Source of the DNA: Rehmannia glutinosa
Lineage: Eukaryota; Streptophyta; Magnoliopsida; Lamiales; Orobanchaceae
Length of the DNA stretch: 64,000 bases
Direction of reading: 5' to 3'
NCBI GenBank assembly: GCA_016081115.2
Contig: CM071932.1
Location: 59,179,639 to 59,243,638 of the forward strand
Part shown: in pieces, positions 24,197 to 37,802 of the stretch
How the letters are laid out: each line of letters opens with the position of its first letter
Numbering within the stretch: the first letter of the stretch is position 1
Notes under the pieces: model-generated
Database searches by the model: none
What the model was told of the DNA's origin: nothing
What the model saw: the letters and a program-made list of their open reading frames with translations, nothing else
Translations under genes and position numbers: made by a program

Positions 24197-25749
24197 TGTA
24201 GGTCCCAAGGGGTGAGTAGTAAGGTTTAGAGGGGGGAGGTTGAATAAACCTTACCAAATTTTTCTTTAGTCCTTTTAAATATTTTCAGAGTTTATTCAAA
24301 TCAGCTAAATCCTTGAGGGACAGCTAGGTTGGCTTACTTCAGCAAAGTTACCCACTCAATAGACTCGATTGAGCTGTTGATAGTATAACTTAGCTGGGAT
24401 CAGCTAACACTTAGATTTACAGTTGATTTGGTTTTTGTTCAGCGGGAAGACTTATTACCCTTGTTGTTTTAAACTTGTTTTTAACACTTCTTTTTAGCAA
24501 TGTTATTATCAGTTATGTTTAGCAATTTTAACTTAACAGCAGATATCAAAAATAAGTAAGAAAATAAAGTGTTGTAAGTAAAATGACACAAATAAATTTT
24601 ATAGTGGTTCGAGGATGGGGTAATTCCTCTAATCCACTCTTCTCTAACTCCTGGAGGAATCCACTAAGTAACAGATCTTGTTACAAAGCATTTATCGACC
24701 CGAGTCGGATCTTGATCACACAGTGCCGCTTCGAACTCCCGCTTCACTGCAGGCAAGCACTTTGCTACTTGACTCCTTTGAACTCTTGGAATTGGTCACA
24801 CAGCCTTCCAACGAGCTCAAATCTTCTGGTTCGACCTTGAACCTTACAACATCTTCTTCAACCTTGGAGAGTAGACCCTGTTAGTTCTTTAAACTGTTTC
24901 CTCTTCAACTTGATGAAGTATTATTTCCTTCACTAAATGTGTTGGATCGAGTTACATCGATTTTAAGTTTGAGGAATGTCTACGAACGCTTGAGAGTATT
25001 TTTGCAGGTTTGCTTGCTTGCATTGCTTGTAAAATCTGTGAAATTGGTAACATTCTCTCACTTGCTTCCTCAGCCTTTTATAGTGCTTATTTGAAAATTT
25101 GCCCGTTGAAGAGATAGGTAATTTCAAATAACACTTCTTGGTCGTTGGCTTGTCTTGTCGTGATCTGCAGCTTGTGATAGTGACATAGCCTCGTATTAAA
25201 TGATGTCTGCAGCTTTTCAGGTCCTGACACAAGCTCAGTGCTTCCTATTGGTTTATTCTATTTGCACGCTTCCGCGATGAGAACTTTTATTCATGGCAGC
25301 ATGGACATATTACTATATCAAGTAATATCCATGACTTACGTCGGGCAACGATTAATATATCGGTCGACTTGACTTGTGACGATTGCCTTTACCACTTTGA
25401 CTTGAGTCAGCTCCAACCTTTTAGGAATGACTCAACTGTCTGTCAACTGGCAAACTTGGCTCTCAATTGACTTGACTATCACTTCTTCATCCTTTACTCA
25501 GTTGTTCCACAACTGGGTCTCTTCTTTAGTCGAGTTTGAGACTTCCATCTTGACTTCACACCGCTGTCACATAGCTGGGTCTTCACTTTAATCTTCAGTT
25601 GACTCTTGTATTCTCCAACATAGCTGACTCCAAATCAACTCATGTAGTCCTATCTATTACAAATAGAAATACAAGAAAAATGGGGTGCCAACTTCATATT
25701 CTAAGTTTTACATGGTATCATCAAAATCTAATTATAAATTTTCCTAACA
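24197..25749 (-). repeat. 3' LTR of element C
   Basis: It starts TGTAGGTCCCAAGG and ends TTTTCCTAACA in plus orientation, 1,553 bp, next to the polypurine tract. A minus-strand TATA box is at 25075-25082. It is related to solo LTR D and more distantly to the LTRs of A and B. Confidence 0.88.
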
Positions 25750-25766
25750 ATTTCCCCCTTTTTGAC
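25750..25766 (-). promoter_or_regulatory. Polypurine tract of element C
   Basis: The plus strand reads ATTTCCCCCTTTTTGA across the LTR edge, that is, TCAAAAAGGGGGAAA on the element strand. It is the same tract as in element A. Confidence 0.82.
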
Positions 25767-26076
25767 GATGCCAAAACTTAAATAATTACAGCAAAAATAA
25801 GTAGTGCAGTAACAAAGAATGTATGTTTTGAATATGTCAATTTTATTGATCATATCATTCTTGTACTTTACAAATTGCACTTTACAAAGTTGTTTCATAG
25901 TATACCCTATACACTGTATCTGAGCTATACTATCTATTATATTGTATCAGAGCTTTTTATTGTAGTAGAGTACAACAGGTATTAAAGAAAAATAAGAAAA
26001 ATGATATTACAAGAAAAAACTTACAAAACTGGTATTTACAATTAAGTAAAATACACTGAATGGGTTTCAGTTGTCT

Positions 26077-29000
26077 TCAATGCCTCGGCTGCTTCCTTCT
26101 TCTCTCTTCATCTTCAGCTCTCCTTCTATCTTCCTCATCTCTTCTCCTCATCATGTCTTCTTCTTCTTTCTTCTTTCTTTCATAAGCTCTCTTAGCAGCA
26201 GGGTCTTTCCTTCGCTTCCTTTCTTCCCATTCTCTATTTACTCTCTCATTCTCTTCTTCTTGTCTTCTCCTAGCCTCCTCATTCTTGCGCTCCACTTCAA
26301 GGTTAGCAAGATGGTAAATCTGAAGCCCAAAGAATTGATCCATTTCTTATGTGGATCAATGAATCTTGTATCTTTAGGTCTTGGTTGTGGTGGAGTGCCT
26401 CTGCCTCTTCCACCACTTTCAAACCTTCCTTCCTCTCAGATGACTCAACCTACTCCTATAGGAGTGTCTTGTCAGACGGTGCCCTTCCAGTCGACTAATT
26501 GCTAGAACTCTGTTGCTTCTCAGCTGATTTGCACAAATCAAGTCCTTTCTCCTAGTACAAGTCCCACGCCTGTGGTAGAGTCATGTTCTTGCAATAACCT
26601 TCAGCTTCTAAAGTTTGAAACTCCTCTAGTGATCTTGGTTTAGATCTAGCATCAGGCATCATGATTTCTCTAGGGGGTTTTATTGCCGGGGAATCTTTCA
26701 GTAATCCAGTTGGGGGCCGTCGAATCTTGCTTTAATATCTTTGATACGCTCAGAGTGCTTCTCAGCTACCTTTTTGAATTTAGCTTCCATGGCCTTTCTC
26801 GACTGCTTGACTGCCATTTCACCTTTCTTCTCTACGGTCAGCTCCTTTGGTAGTCTGCTGAGAATCGAGGTTGTTACTTCTCCTTGTTGTGGGGTCTTAC
26901 CAAACATTATTTTCAACGGGGGTTTCTTCACATAACTTCCTTCCCCTTTGCTTGCTTCCCCTTTGCTTCCCTCCTTATCACTCCCTTGACCTTCCTTTAA
27001 TTCCTGCATAGCTTCATCTTCCTCTTTTTTTGGCATCATCACCAAGAGGTAGAGCCAGGTTTGGGAAAATACCACTCCGAAGGAAATCAAGCTTGTTGTT
27101 CGTATAGTCATGCTTGTCATGGGTCGTGGAGTACGATGATCTGAATTCCAACCTTAGGGCCTTGGACTCAGCTGCCATCAGCTTTATTTCTATCTGGAGA
27201 ACCTTAATCTGATGTTCCACGTTGGCCTCCATTCTTGCAATTTCGGACTTGTGCTGCAGCTTGAGCAACTCCATGTCAGACCTATGAGATTCATCCATCC
27301 TGAATATGTGGTCCCTTTGCCTCTGCTGGAACTTGAGGTTGTCGGAGCTCCAAATCACCATCTTCGTGAACAAAGACTTAAAGTAGGTGACTGCCACGCC
27401 TCAAAGCCTTGACCTATCCCACCTATTCTCGGATTCTCGATGCAGTCCTACGATGTCTTTAGTGATGGTAGCATCTCCGTTATCTAGCCTTTGGTACAAT
27501 GATGCAAAGTCATGCTCCATTTTGTCAATCTTAGCATGAGATGGTTTTAAAAGCTTTAGGAAGTAGTGTCTCTCACGGATCGATCCTCGACCATACAAAC
27601 GTCAAAATCAAAACCAATAGGCACTATGGCAGTTTCATCTGGAGCTTTGAGTTCTTCTGGGGTACTTGGAAGTTGTATCTGGCTCGTTCCGTAGCTTATT
27701 CGGCTTAGAAAGGAATCTAGGCCTCAAACGGAAAGTATTCCGTGAATAGATCTTCAGGGAAAATAGGGATGTCCATATCTTGAGCTTGTGGAGCCTTCTC
27801 TATATGCCTCAACTGTTTCAGCTTCATCGGCATCTTGAGCAGTTGTGTTAGCTTGCTAAGCTGACTGAACTCAGTTGTCTTAACAGCTTCCTCGGCATCA
27901 GTTGTGGCTTTCTATTGAGTTGTTTGTTCCTCAGCTGACTTATCAGCTTCATCGGAGTGTGATGGTGCCATAGGAGGTGGCCCATCAACCAAGATAAATC
28001 TCATCGGAGCAGCTTTGTCACTAACTTGGCTCCGTGTGGCCTATGCATCCTCATCAGTTGTGTCCTTGTTAGATGTATCAATGGGAGTGGAGTCAGCTTC
28101 GTTGTCTGATTCCAGGAATTTAGTATCTATATTTTCCTGGGAATCATGAAGGGCGCTGATCTCTTCTTCTTCTTCAGCAGCCTCCACATGAGGAGACGGC
28201 TCATTTTCAATAGCTTTTTTACCTAGGGAAGTCTCAACCTCCTCTAGGACTTCTTTACCCTCAGCAGTCTCAACTGTTGATGGGACTTGTTCATTCTTGT
28301 GTGCAGTCTCAACCGCATTGGGGTCTTCAATGGCATCCGTCGGAGTCTCAACTCCTTGGATTGCACTTTTAGGGCCAGGAGTCTCAACTCCCATGGCCTC
28401 ACTTCCATCATGTGCCTTAGCTGCTTCAGCAGCGTCATCGGCCTGTAGTGCAGTTGAAGTCTCAGCTTAGACAGTCTGAACCATCTGAGCTTTGTTAACT
28501 TCACTTTGCTGAACATTTAGGTTCTCTCCTTCACCTCCAAACTCCATGTATGGTTATTCCCCCACAACATCCCCCAACCTAGCTGTGGTGGTATGAGTTT
28601 CCCCCTCAACTGGCGCACCAGCTGAGTCTTGAGTAGAGGGGTTACTCAACACTTGAGACTCGGCTGTTATTCCTATTGAGTATTCAGCCATCCGGGCAGG
28701 TATCTCAACACCTTCTGCAGGAATTGTCTTGGCTAAGGTGCCCGCTTCTTCACCTTCCTTAGCTTCATTGCCAATTTTCCTGGTGCCATCTTCTTCAGAG
28801 TGCACAGGGGATGTGATGGTAGTAATGGTTCGCACCACATCCATAACATCTGGGACAGAAGAGATTTGAGAAGACTCTTCTGGACCCTGTTGCATTTGTT
28901 GCTCATGCATCTCTTTTGACTCTTTGTGACTTATCGAACTCGCTTTCACCATTTGCAAGAACACGGTCAATCTCCTCAACGTCACTGTTGTTGTTGTCAG

Positions 29001-30701
29001 TCGAGTCCATGGCAAATTTAGGTACATCTGAGAAAGGACAAGAGTGGGGCTTCTTTGACTCTTCAATGGCATTTGCCTTCTCCAAGGCCCTTTGTTTCTC
29101 TTCATCCGTCCTTTGAGAAAGAATGGTCACGCAGAAATCATGATCAAGGGCGAAGCTAATAGCTATGTTACCAGGAAGCTTAAGAGCTCCTCTTCTTCTT
29201 CAATAAACTCAGGGCTCTAAAATTGATATCTTGAGTAACTCGGCCTTCCAACTTCTCCATACCCTCAATCTCTCTGGATATTAGGATAAACAGGAGACAA
29301 CATCACCACATCATCATCATCCTCCTCTTCTTGAATAGTAGCGTGCGGAGCATGTTCCTCCATAGGTTCTCGAGCATCCATCCGAGGTTCTTGAACAACT
29401 GTCTCTTGATTTGTTCAATTTGTCTCTTGAAACGATTCGTCTTCAACAATCGCTAATCCACATCAGATCTTCTTGACTCTCGTGGTGATCATTTCACCAC
29501 CATCAACTTCCTTCGATCGCTTCTTCCCGAGCTTCAACGGTCTCTTTCTCAGACAGTGGTCTTGGGACTCAATCAAGCTTCTCCATCTTGGACTTCTTGA
29601 CCAGCTTTATTCTTTTGGTTGGAACCAGAGGAGCTTCTGGCTGCATATTTTCAGGCTCATCGAATGTTAAAGCCTTTTCTCCTGTTTGCTACTTCTTGGA
29701 CGCAGTTATCTTTCTAGGCACAGCAGTGCATCTCTTCTTCATGACTGGAGAAGTTATTAGAGGTTCATTCTCAGTCTCAGCTGCAGGGGCAGGTGCTTGG
29801 GTGGACTTGGCTGCAGGGGCAGGTGCATGCTTAGGACTGGTTGCAGGGGCAGGAGATTTCTTAGTTGCTGCAGCTCTCTTCTTCTGAGTCGGCTTTGGAG
29901 AAGAGCTGGGATGGTTGCAGCTGTGTCTTCTGGAACTGGATTAGCTGATTCACCTTCGCTGGTGTCAGCTCTTCATGCATGTGCTTGCCTTTGAGAAATA
30001 GAAAGATTCTCCTTGAACATCTTCTTATTGACATGGAAAGGTTTTCCATGCGTAAGAGCAATCCCCTTTACCTCCATGAGATGACCAATGACCAGGCCAT
30101 ATCCCAACAAGCTTACGAATAGACCATCATTAGTATTGGTCTTGTGAAGAACATTCTGGCAGATGCGGCTGAAAACAAACTCAGCCCAGTTGACCTTTTC
30201 CTCCTTGATCACAGCCATCACGATTAGCTTTGTGCGAGACAGTTGCTTAAAGCTACCAATTTCATGTCAATCCATTTGGACATGATGTCCATTAGCTTAT
30301 GATAATCTTCTTTTATCAAAGACTTCTTGGCTGTAAACAGCCTTTGCAGCTGACTCAGGCTTGGCAATCTCCTTCCAAGCAACAACTAAGTTGACATCTT
30401 TCTCAGCTATGTCCTTCAGCCCTTCCGAAGGAAGATTACAGTACTCAGCTAAGTCCACAACAGTTATTTTGATGTCCTTGCTGTGGACAGATGATCTGAT
30501 CTCCCCATCGTGAACCTTAGCATTCACGTAGAACATTGCGACCTCTTCGGAGTAGGTGTGCAAGAACTCCATCGTGAGAAATCCTTTCAGGCTAGACTTC
30601 TCCAACTTATCAGCGATCTTTTGAACCAGGGTCTTATCAGCTCCCTGTTTCAGCATACCATCAAAATCCACAGTCGACCCTGAGTGAATTTTCTCGGACA
30701 T
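26077..30701 (-). pseudogene. Element C ORF3, plant transposon protein-like
   Basis: The start at 30701 reads MSEKIHSGSTVDFDGMLK. The N-terminal domain (134 codons open, to 30297) contains KIADKLEKSSLKGFLTMEF, FYVNAKVHDGEIRSSVHS, DLAEYCNLPSEGL. Next come a basic Lys-rich region (about 29900-29500), acidic VETA/VETP repeats (28394-28041), a clear coiled coil (27397-27014) and an Arg/Glu-rich end (26343-26077) stopping with RRRKQPRH. Frame changes interrupt it. In size and layout it is the best preserved ORF3 in the window. I see no signal peptide or membrane segment; a structural or nucleic-acid-binding role is only a guess from charge and coiled coil. Confidence 0.68.
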
Positions 30702-31293
30702 TTTAACGAAATCATTTCAAGCATGCATTATCTCGAAAAATAAACAGTGAAACATTTGCAGAATCTTGCTTGAAGAACTAGGGTTTTTGATGCTTTGCAG
30801 AGAGAAAACTTGAACTTGCTTGCTGAAGACGAGAGTGTTGTGAGGAGAGAGAAAAGTGGGTTTTGGTTTTTTTATGGGACGTGAGAGGACGGTTTTTGGA
30901 ATTTGAAAAGTTTGATCAAAATCAACGGTTAAGATTAAACCTTTGAAACCACATTAATTTTCCCGTATTAAATGCATCAGCATTTATATCCAATCATAGG
31001 CTAAATATGTGCAGCTTTTGTTCGACATCATATTTACGCTGATGTAATGCCTTAAAAAATATTCCCGCTCATAGAAAACGACAGTGTTTTGTCAATTAGC
31101 TCATAAATAACTCAGCTATCTTCCAAAAGTGACTCATCTCTGTTTCTCTCTTCACATATGGTTACTCAAATTGTCGGATAACTCGACTGGTGATTTCCGA
31201 CATGGCTATAAAACTCTAAATTTGAAAAATAAGATTTTGCCTATTTTTCATTTCTCTTTTTTTTGCCTCTGTTGATTGAGTCTTCTGAGTTTT
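30702..31293 (-). other. Spacer between pol and ORF3 of element C
   Basis: No supported gene. It is alignable by eye with the spacers of A and B around 30900-31100. Confidence 0.5.
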
Positions 31294-33960
31294 CTAACTC
31301 AGCTCAATTAAACCTAGCTCATTCTTAAGCTCTTCAAATCTTGATTCACATAGTGGCTTTGTGAATATGTCAGCTAATTGCTTATCAGTTGAGATGTATT
31401 CCAAAGTGATGTATTTCTTTTCAACATGATCTATTATAAACTGATATCTGGTATGAATGTGTTTTGTTCTAGAATGCAATATAGGATTCTGAGTAATTGC
31501 AATAGCACTTGTATTATCACACATAATTGGAATTTCTTTTTTTTCAATATCATAGTCTCTCAGTTGTTGTCTCATCCATAGGACTTGGGCACAACAGCTT
31601 CCCTTTGACTATGTACTCTACTTCACAAATTTGTGGATGTAGCTATTGAATTTTTGTTTCTTCTTGAACCAAGAAACCAATCTATTTCAAGAATTTGACA
31701 AGTACTGAGGTACTCTTCCGTCCACTCTACATCAAACATAGTAAGATCAGAGTAGCCTACCGACTTGAATCTACCATCCTTTGGATACCATAAGCCAACT
31801 TCTTGGCATCCCTTCAAATACCTTAGGATTCTTCTCTTACTGATCATGTGACTCTCTTTTGGTGCGATTGAAATCTAAAGACGTGCACCTACCTTGTAAA
31901 GGTGATGTCCGGCCTCTTGTTGTTAAATAGAGCAATGATCCAATGAGGGCTCTATATCTAGTGTGATCAAAAGTTTTGCCATCTCGCATCCATATCCATC
32001 TTAATTGAAGTGTTCATAGGAATCTTCTTTGATGACTTCTTTTCCATACCAAATTTCTTCATTAAATCTCTCGGTATATTTTGTTTGACTTATGAAGGTT
32101 CCATCCTTCATTTTCTTGACTTGAAGACCTAAAAAGAAATTCAGCTCTCCCATCATGCTCATTTCAAACTTCCCTTGCATGAGGTTTGAGAACTTGTCAC
32201 ACAGTTCTTTATTTGTGGATCCAAAGATGATATCATCCAAATAAATTTGAACAAGCAGTATACTCTCTCCATCTTGAAATATGAAGAGTGTTCTATCAAA
32301 TTTTCCTTTGGTGAATCCATTGTCAGTTAAAAATTGTGACAATGTGCCATACCATGCTCTTGGTGCTTGTTTCAATCCATACAGTGCTTTCTTGAGCCTG
32401 TAGACTATGTCTCCAATAGTTTCCTGCTCAATACCTAGAGGTTGTTCAACATAGACTTCTTCTTCTAAAAGTCTATTTAGAAATGCACTTTTTACATCCA
32501 TTTGATATACAGTGAAGTTTTTGTGTGCAGCATAAGCAAGAAACATCCTTATTGCTTCCAACCTAGCAACAAGAGCAAAGGTTTCATCAAAATCTATACC
32601 TTCCTTTTGGAAATACCCTTTGGATACCAATGTTGCTTTGTTTCTTACTACAGATCCTTTCTCATTCATCTTGTTCCTGAATACCCACTTAGTTCATCAA
32701 ACAGCACACGGATAGAATCTCCTGTGACCATAGTTCTCTTATTTAGTACTCTATAAGCTTTACTCTCAGCTAAGTATCCCAAAAAGATACCTTCATCAAC
32801 TTTAGCATCAAAAGCTTTTAAGTTGTCCTAGCCATTGTTGTGGATGAAGCACTTACATCCAAAAATCTTGAAATATCCAACATTTGGCTTTCTCCCTGTC
32901 CAGATTTCATAGGGAGTTTTAGTCAATTGCCTGTTGATCATACACATATTCTGAGTGTAGCAAGCAAAAGATTGATGGCTTCGACCCAAAATCTCTTTGG
33001 CAATCCAAATCCACTTGACTAACATTGTCCTAGCTTCCTTGAGGGTTTTGCTCGTTCTTTCGGCTACTCCATTCATTTGTGGAGTCCTTGCAAATCGATA
33101 ACTCATGTGCAATACAATTTTCAACACAATACGGAGTTATAATCCCATTGACAAATTCGAGTTCCTGTCGATCTTATCTTTATAATGGTTTGACTCTTCT
33201 CATTTTGAACTCTTCTCATCACCGAGGCAATTTCGTAGTGTTTCCTTCTTTTTACACATGAAGATAGTCCATGTATATCTTGAGTAATCATCCACCACCA
33301 CTAAGGTGTATTTCTTTCCACTAATGCTAGTTAGCTCAACAGGACCAAATAAGTCCATATGCAACAGATGTAGTATCCTTGTTGAAGAAGGACTTGGCTT
33401 GTCCTTGAAGGATAACTTGATTTACTTTCCCATCTGGCATGCATCACAAATGCTTTCTTTCTTGTATACTGATTCCTTCCACAAGATGACTCCTTGCAAG
33501 CTTGTTGATTGTCTTGAAGTTCAGGTGACTCAGCTTCTTATGCCAGAACCAACTTAATTCGGATGTACTCTTTGCTAGCAAACATATGCTTGATGCAGCA
33601 GTTGACCATTCCACTACATACATGTTTTGTTGCGTTGTTCCTGGTAGCACTATTTCATTTGATTTAACATCTTTGATTTGGCAAACTCCCATATTGAATC
33701 CCACATTGTAGCCTTTGTCACAGAGTTGGCTGATGCTTAGTAGATTGAAGTTGAGACCTTCAACATATGCAACATCTGTGATCTCCAATCCATTTTTTCT
33801 TTATGGATCATGTGCCTTTGATCTCCCATGGAGCTTCATTTCCTCCAAATATGACTTTTGCACCTTTAATTTCCTTGAGCTTTGATATATTTATTTTGTT
33901 TCCTGTCATATGTCTGGAACAGCCGCTATCTATGTACCAGGTTCCTTGGCACTCAATTGT
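31294..33960 (-). pseudogene. Element C pol (protease, integrase, RT, RNase H)
   Basis: The protease active site at about 33902-33939 reads WYIDSGCSRHMTG and is intact. Integrase from 33788 carries ISQLCDKGYNVGF, WHKKLSHLNF and, after a frameshift, the RTPQMNGVAERTSKTLKEAR block around the catalytic Glu (33127-32828). RT 32669-32001 is one 222-codon frame with DETFALVARLEAIR, YGLKQAPRAWY and YLDD at 32232-32243. RNase H 31847-31294 ends with the DIFTKPL and LGLIELS tail. Several frameshifts separate these blocks and a gap exists before RT (the GTKWVF block is partly lost at about 32690). The catalytic residues I could check are present, unlike in B. Confidence 0.86.
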
Positions 33961-36298
33961 TCCTTGAACCTGCAATCAAGGAAATTAGTTTTTAGGTACC
34001 CATACTTGCCTGGGTCCTTGGGGGCTAGTGCTATAAGATGTTCCAACCAACCTATAGCCAGATGATCTGACTCTATGAGGTTGCCATCTATCAGTTTCAT
34101 AATCATAGTGCACATTAGCAAATTGCTTGGGGGTTTTAGGATCATACAACTGTCTCTTTTATCTGTATGTCTGTGTGTTTGTTTGAGCATTTCCTTTTTT
34201 GGAGTAATTGTGGAATTTTTGTGCTTGATGGGTTTTGTATCTTGGTGCATAAGTGTGCTGATAATAACTCTTTTGCCTTGGGAATGGCCTTTCCTGATGT
34301 TGAGGTCTTTGCCATTTTGGCTTGTATCCCATAGGTCTTTGCTGATATCTCACTTGGTTATTCCAATCAGCTTGGTTTGGATAGTTTCTACCATTCCCAT
34401 CATATGAATTTCTTTGATGAAATTCCTGGGGCTTTTGGTAGCTCTGTTTAGCTCTCACAGAGTATTTTCTATTTGGAGTTTGATGATGGACTTTTCTAAA
34501 TTTCATTTCAGTTGTCTTTTCAGCATACTCTACTGGCTTCATTCCTTTACCTTTATATCCAAGGCCAATATGATTGTGATTGTGTTTTGGTGTGGGTGTT
34601 GGTGCAAATATGGTGTTTTGGACTTTTGGACTCCCTCATTACTTGATGATCCTTTTTCCAAAATCACTCTTGGTGCTTGGGCATGCACAAAGGAATTAAA
34701 TCATATGCCGGTTTTGTCTCCACATCTTTTTGACTCATTATAAGTTCATCCAATGATTTGGATGCCTTTGTAAATGAAGCAATCACATTTTTGAGATTTT
34801 TCTCTCTTTTTCGTGTGACTAACTCTGCTTGGATCTTGGCATTTTCAGCCTACACCTTTATGTTCTCATTAGCTATGAGACTTAGAGTACTCAGATCTTT
34901 AGTCAGCTGTGAGTTTTGGCATTTAAGCTGGTTGTTTTCCTCATTTAAAAGTGTGTGTGAGGTTTTGATGTGCTCATAGTCTTTCATCATTTTGCCAATT
35001 GAATCATAAAGATATTTGTGTCACTATCACTAGAATCGAATGAATGAGATGAGTTAGAGTATACCTCATCTTCTTGATCTTTTGGATCTTGTTCTTTGGC
35101 CATGAGGCGGATCAAAGCCTCTTCCTCGGTATCACTTGAGTAGTGCGCTTTACTATTGTCCGAGTCTGTTGGTTCTTTGCACTTGGTTCGGTTCAAGTGA
35201 TCTCGCCCAACGTGGCTTTCTTCTTTTCTTTTCTTCTCTCTCTGAAGACTATTCTATCCTCTTCATTTCTGTATTTTTTGACTGGTGAATAGGAACAGTC
35301 AACAGCAAAGTGTCCTGGTTGTCTACAGTTCTAACACAGGTTTCATCATCTCTCCAAGTCATCGATTATCGGCTCTCCGATAGTCGGCTCTTTGATGTTC
35401 AATTCTTTTGGGTGGCCTGTCTCCTTTCTTTGGAAGGTGTTGAGTGTCTTCGGAGGTTTTACCCTTGTTTCTCTTATAATTCTTATTGAAGAACTTGTTG
35501 AACCTTTTCACCATAAGATCAATTTCCTCCTGGTCAATTGTTTCTTTTGGCTCAGCTTTCTTCCCTTCACTGACCAACAGTGCAGCTGTCTTGGGCATAT
35601 TTGTCTCCTCTTGCTCTTTTCTTCTCAGCTCAAACTCATAAGCTTTGAGCTCTGAGAGCAGCTCACGATTTGATGTTTTGGAGAGGTCCATGGAATGTCT
35701 CAGTGCCATGACCTTCATTTTCCACTTAGTTGGAATTGCCCGTAGGATTTTCATGCACATCTCCTTTTGAGTGTACTCCTTCCCAAGAGCTGAAAGCTCA
35801 TTTGTGATTTCTATAAATCTGGCATCCAACTGATCCAGACTCTCACCTGCAAGTATTTTAAAATTTTTAAATTTTTGGACTGCAATAGTTAATTTATTTT
35901 CTTTAATCTGTTCAGATCCTTCATAAATCAGGGTTAGCTTATCCCAGATTTCTTTGGCTGATTTGCATGATTTGACTTTGTTGAACATAGCCTTATCCAA
36001 GGTCTTGTAGACGATGTCCTTGGCAACATTATCAAGGTTGTATTTTTTTATCTTCATTGGTCCATTCACGCGGGTTTTTCAACCATAGTAGGTTCAGCTC
36101 TGCTGCAAAGATCTTCTCCTCCCGGTGAAGGTGCTATTCTTACAAAGCAGTGTTGATCTTTCAGATTTCCAGTGGCCCATCTTATATCACTAGACATATT
36201 TCATCATGTAAGCCGACGGTGAGCCTCGCATGCGAATTTTCCAATCATCAAACTCTTCCACAAAGAAACATGAGAATACGAGTTAGATTTGCTTCCAT
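33961..36298 (-). pseudogene. Element C gag
   Basis: The first ATG after the PBS is at 36298. A 236-codon frame, 36069-35359, covers the UBN2-type core (YKTLDKAMFNKVKSCKSAKE, WDKLTLIYEGSEQIKENKL, LRAIPTKWKMKVMALRHSMD). The zinc knuckle near 35300-35340 reads C*NCRQPGHFAVDC: all four ligands are present but there is a stop inside the motif. An acidic serine block and a coiled coil (about 34950-34750) follow, then a Gln/Tyr/Arg-rich C-terminus (34542-34159). The layout matches B's gag. Confidence 0.82.
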
Positions 36299-36408
36299 GA
36301 TAATAACTTTACTTTTGAAATAAAAGCTTTGAAAATTCAAGTATTATGTCTTTTGATAAGATTGAGATCTAGTTCAAGAACCGATCACGGAAGGCTCAAT
36401 GAACCAAC

Positions 36409-36423
36409 CGCCTCGATACCACT
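36409..36423 (-). promoter_or_regulatory. Primer binding site of element C
   Basis: On the minus strand AGTGGTATCGAGGC directly follows the 5' LTR; it is of initiator tRNA-Met type. The untranslated leader from here to the gag ATG at 36298 is short and shows no other feature. Confidence 0.8.
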
Positions 36424-37802
36424 TGTAGGTCCCAAGGGGTGAATAGTAAGGTTCAGTAACTTAGCTGGGATCAGCTAACACTTAGATTTACAGTTGATTT
36501 GGTTTTTGTTCAGGGGAAGACTTATCACCCTTGTTGTTTTAAACTTGTTTTTATCAATGTTATTATCAGTTAGGTTTAGCAATTTTAACTTAACAGCAGG
36601 TATCAAAAATATGCAAGAAAATAAAGTGATGTAAGTAAAATGACACAAGCAAATTTTATAGTGGTTCGAGGATGGGGTAATTCCTCTAATCCACTCTTCT
36701 CCAACTCCTAGAGGAATCCACTAAGTAACATATCTGGTTACAAAGTAGTTATTAGTCCGAGTCAGCCTTGATGACACAGCTGGTTGCTCCTGGGACTCAG
36801 CTTCTTCACAAGAAAGTTGCCTTGCTACTTCAGCTCCTTTCGAACTATTGGAATTGATCACACAGCCTTCCAACAAGCTCAAATCTTCTGGTTCGACGTT
36901 GAACCTTACTATAGCTCCTTCAACCTTGGAGAGTAGACCCTTTTAGTTCTTTAAACTATTTTCTCTTCAACTGGATGAAGTATTCTTTCCTTCATTGAAT
37001 GTGTTGGATCGAGTTCCATTGATTTTAGGCTTGAGGAATGTCTATGAAAGCTTGAGAGTATTTTTGCAGGTTTGCTTGCTTGTATTACTTGTAAAATTTG
37101 TGAAATTGGTAACCTTCTCTCATTTGCTTCCTCAGCCTTTTTATAGTGCTTATTTGAAAATTTGCCCGTTGAAGAGATAGGTAATTTTCAAAGAACACGC
37201 CTTGATCGTTGGCTTGTCTTGTTTTGATATGCAGTTTGTGATAGTGAAATATCCTCGTATTAAATGATGTTTGCAGCTTTTCAGGTCCTGACACAAGTTC
37301 AGTGTTTCCCATTGGTTTATTCTATTTGCACGCTTCTGGGATGAGCACTTTTAGACATGAGAGCATGGACGTATTACTATATTAAGTAATATCCTTGACT
37401 TATGTGCAAGGGACTAATATCAGTCGACTTGACTTGACAGCTGCCTTTACCCCTTTGACTTGAGTCAGCTCCAACCTTTTAGGAATGACTCAACTGTCTG
37501 TCAACTGGCAGGCTTGGCTCTCAACTGACTTGACTTTCTTCATCCTTTACTCAGTTGTTCCACAGCAGGGTCTCTTCTTCAGTCGAGTCTGAGACTTCCA
37601 TCTTGACTTCACGCAGCTGTCACTCAGCTGGGTCTTCACTTCAATCTTCAGTTGACTCTTGTATTCTCCAACATAGCTGACTCCAACTCAGCTCATGCAG
37701 TCCTATCTATTACAAATAGAAATACAAGGAAAATGGGGTGCCAACTTCCTATTCTAAGTTTTGCATGGTATCATCAAAATCTAATCATAAATTTTCCTAA
37801 CA
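36424..37802 (-). repeat. 5' LTR of element C, with internal deletion
   Basis: It starts TGTAGGTCCCAAGG and ends CCTAACA in plus orientation, 1,379 bp. Compared with the 3' LTR it lacks about 150 bp corresponding to 24231-24380, near the U5 end, plus smaller indels. A TATA box lies near 37137-37145 on the minus strand. Confidence 0.86.

Larger units (their letters stand above)
24197..37802 (-). mobile_element. Element C: complete Sirevirus-like copia retrotransposon
   Basis: Both LTRs, PBS, gag, pol, ORF3 and polypurine tract are present in the expected order on the minus strand, total about 13.6 kb. Flanks are TATAT (24192-24196) and TATAC (37803-37807), a 5-bp target duplication with one mismatch. 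The protease DSG is intact and RT has YLDD, but gag, pol and ORF3 contain frameshifts and stops. Confidence 0.9.

Noticed and set aside
26071..26505. 144-codon plus-strand ORF opposite the C-terminus of element C ORF3
   Set aside because: Ser/Phe/Pro-rich translation is the antisense shadow of the Arg/Glu-rich ORF3 end.
3171..30701. Calling ORF3 a viral-type envelope gene
   Set aside because: No signal peptide, membrane anchor or cleavage site is visible in any of the three copies; only the position resembles env.
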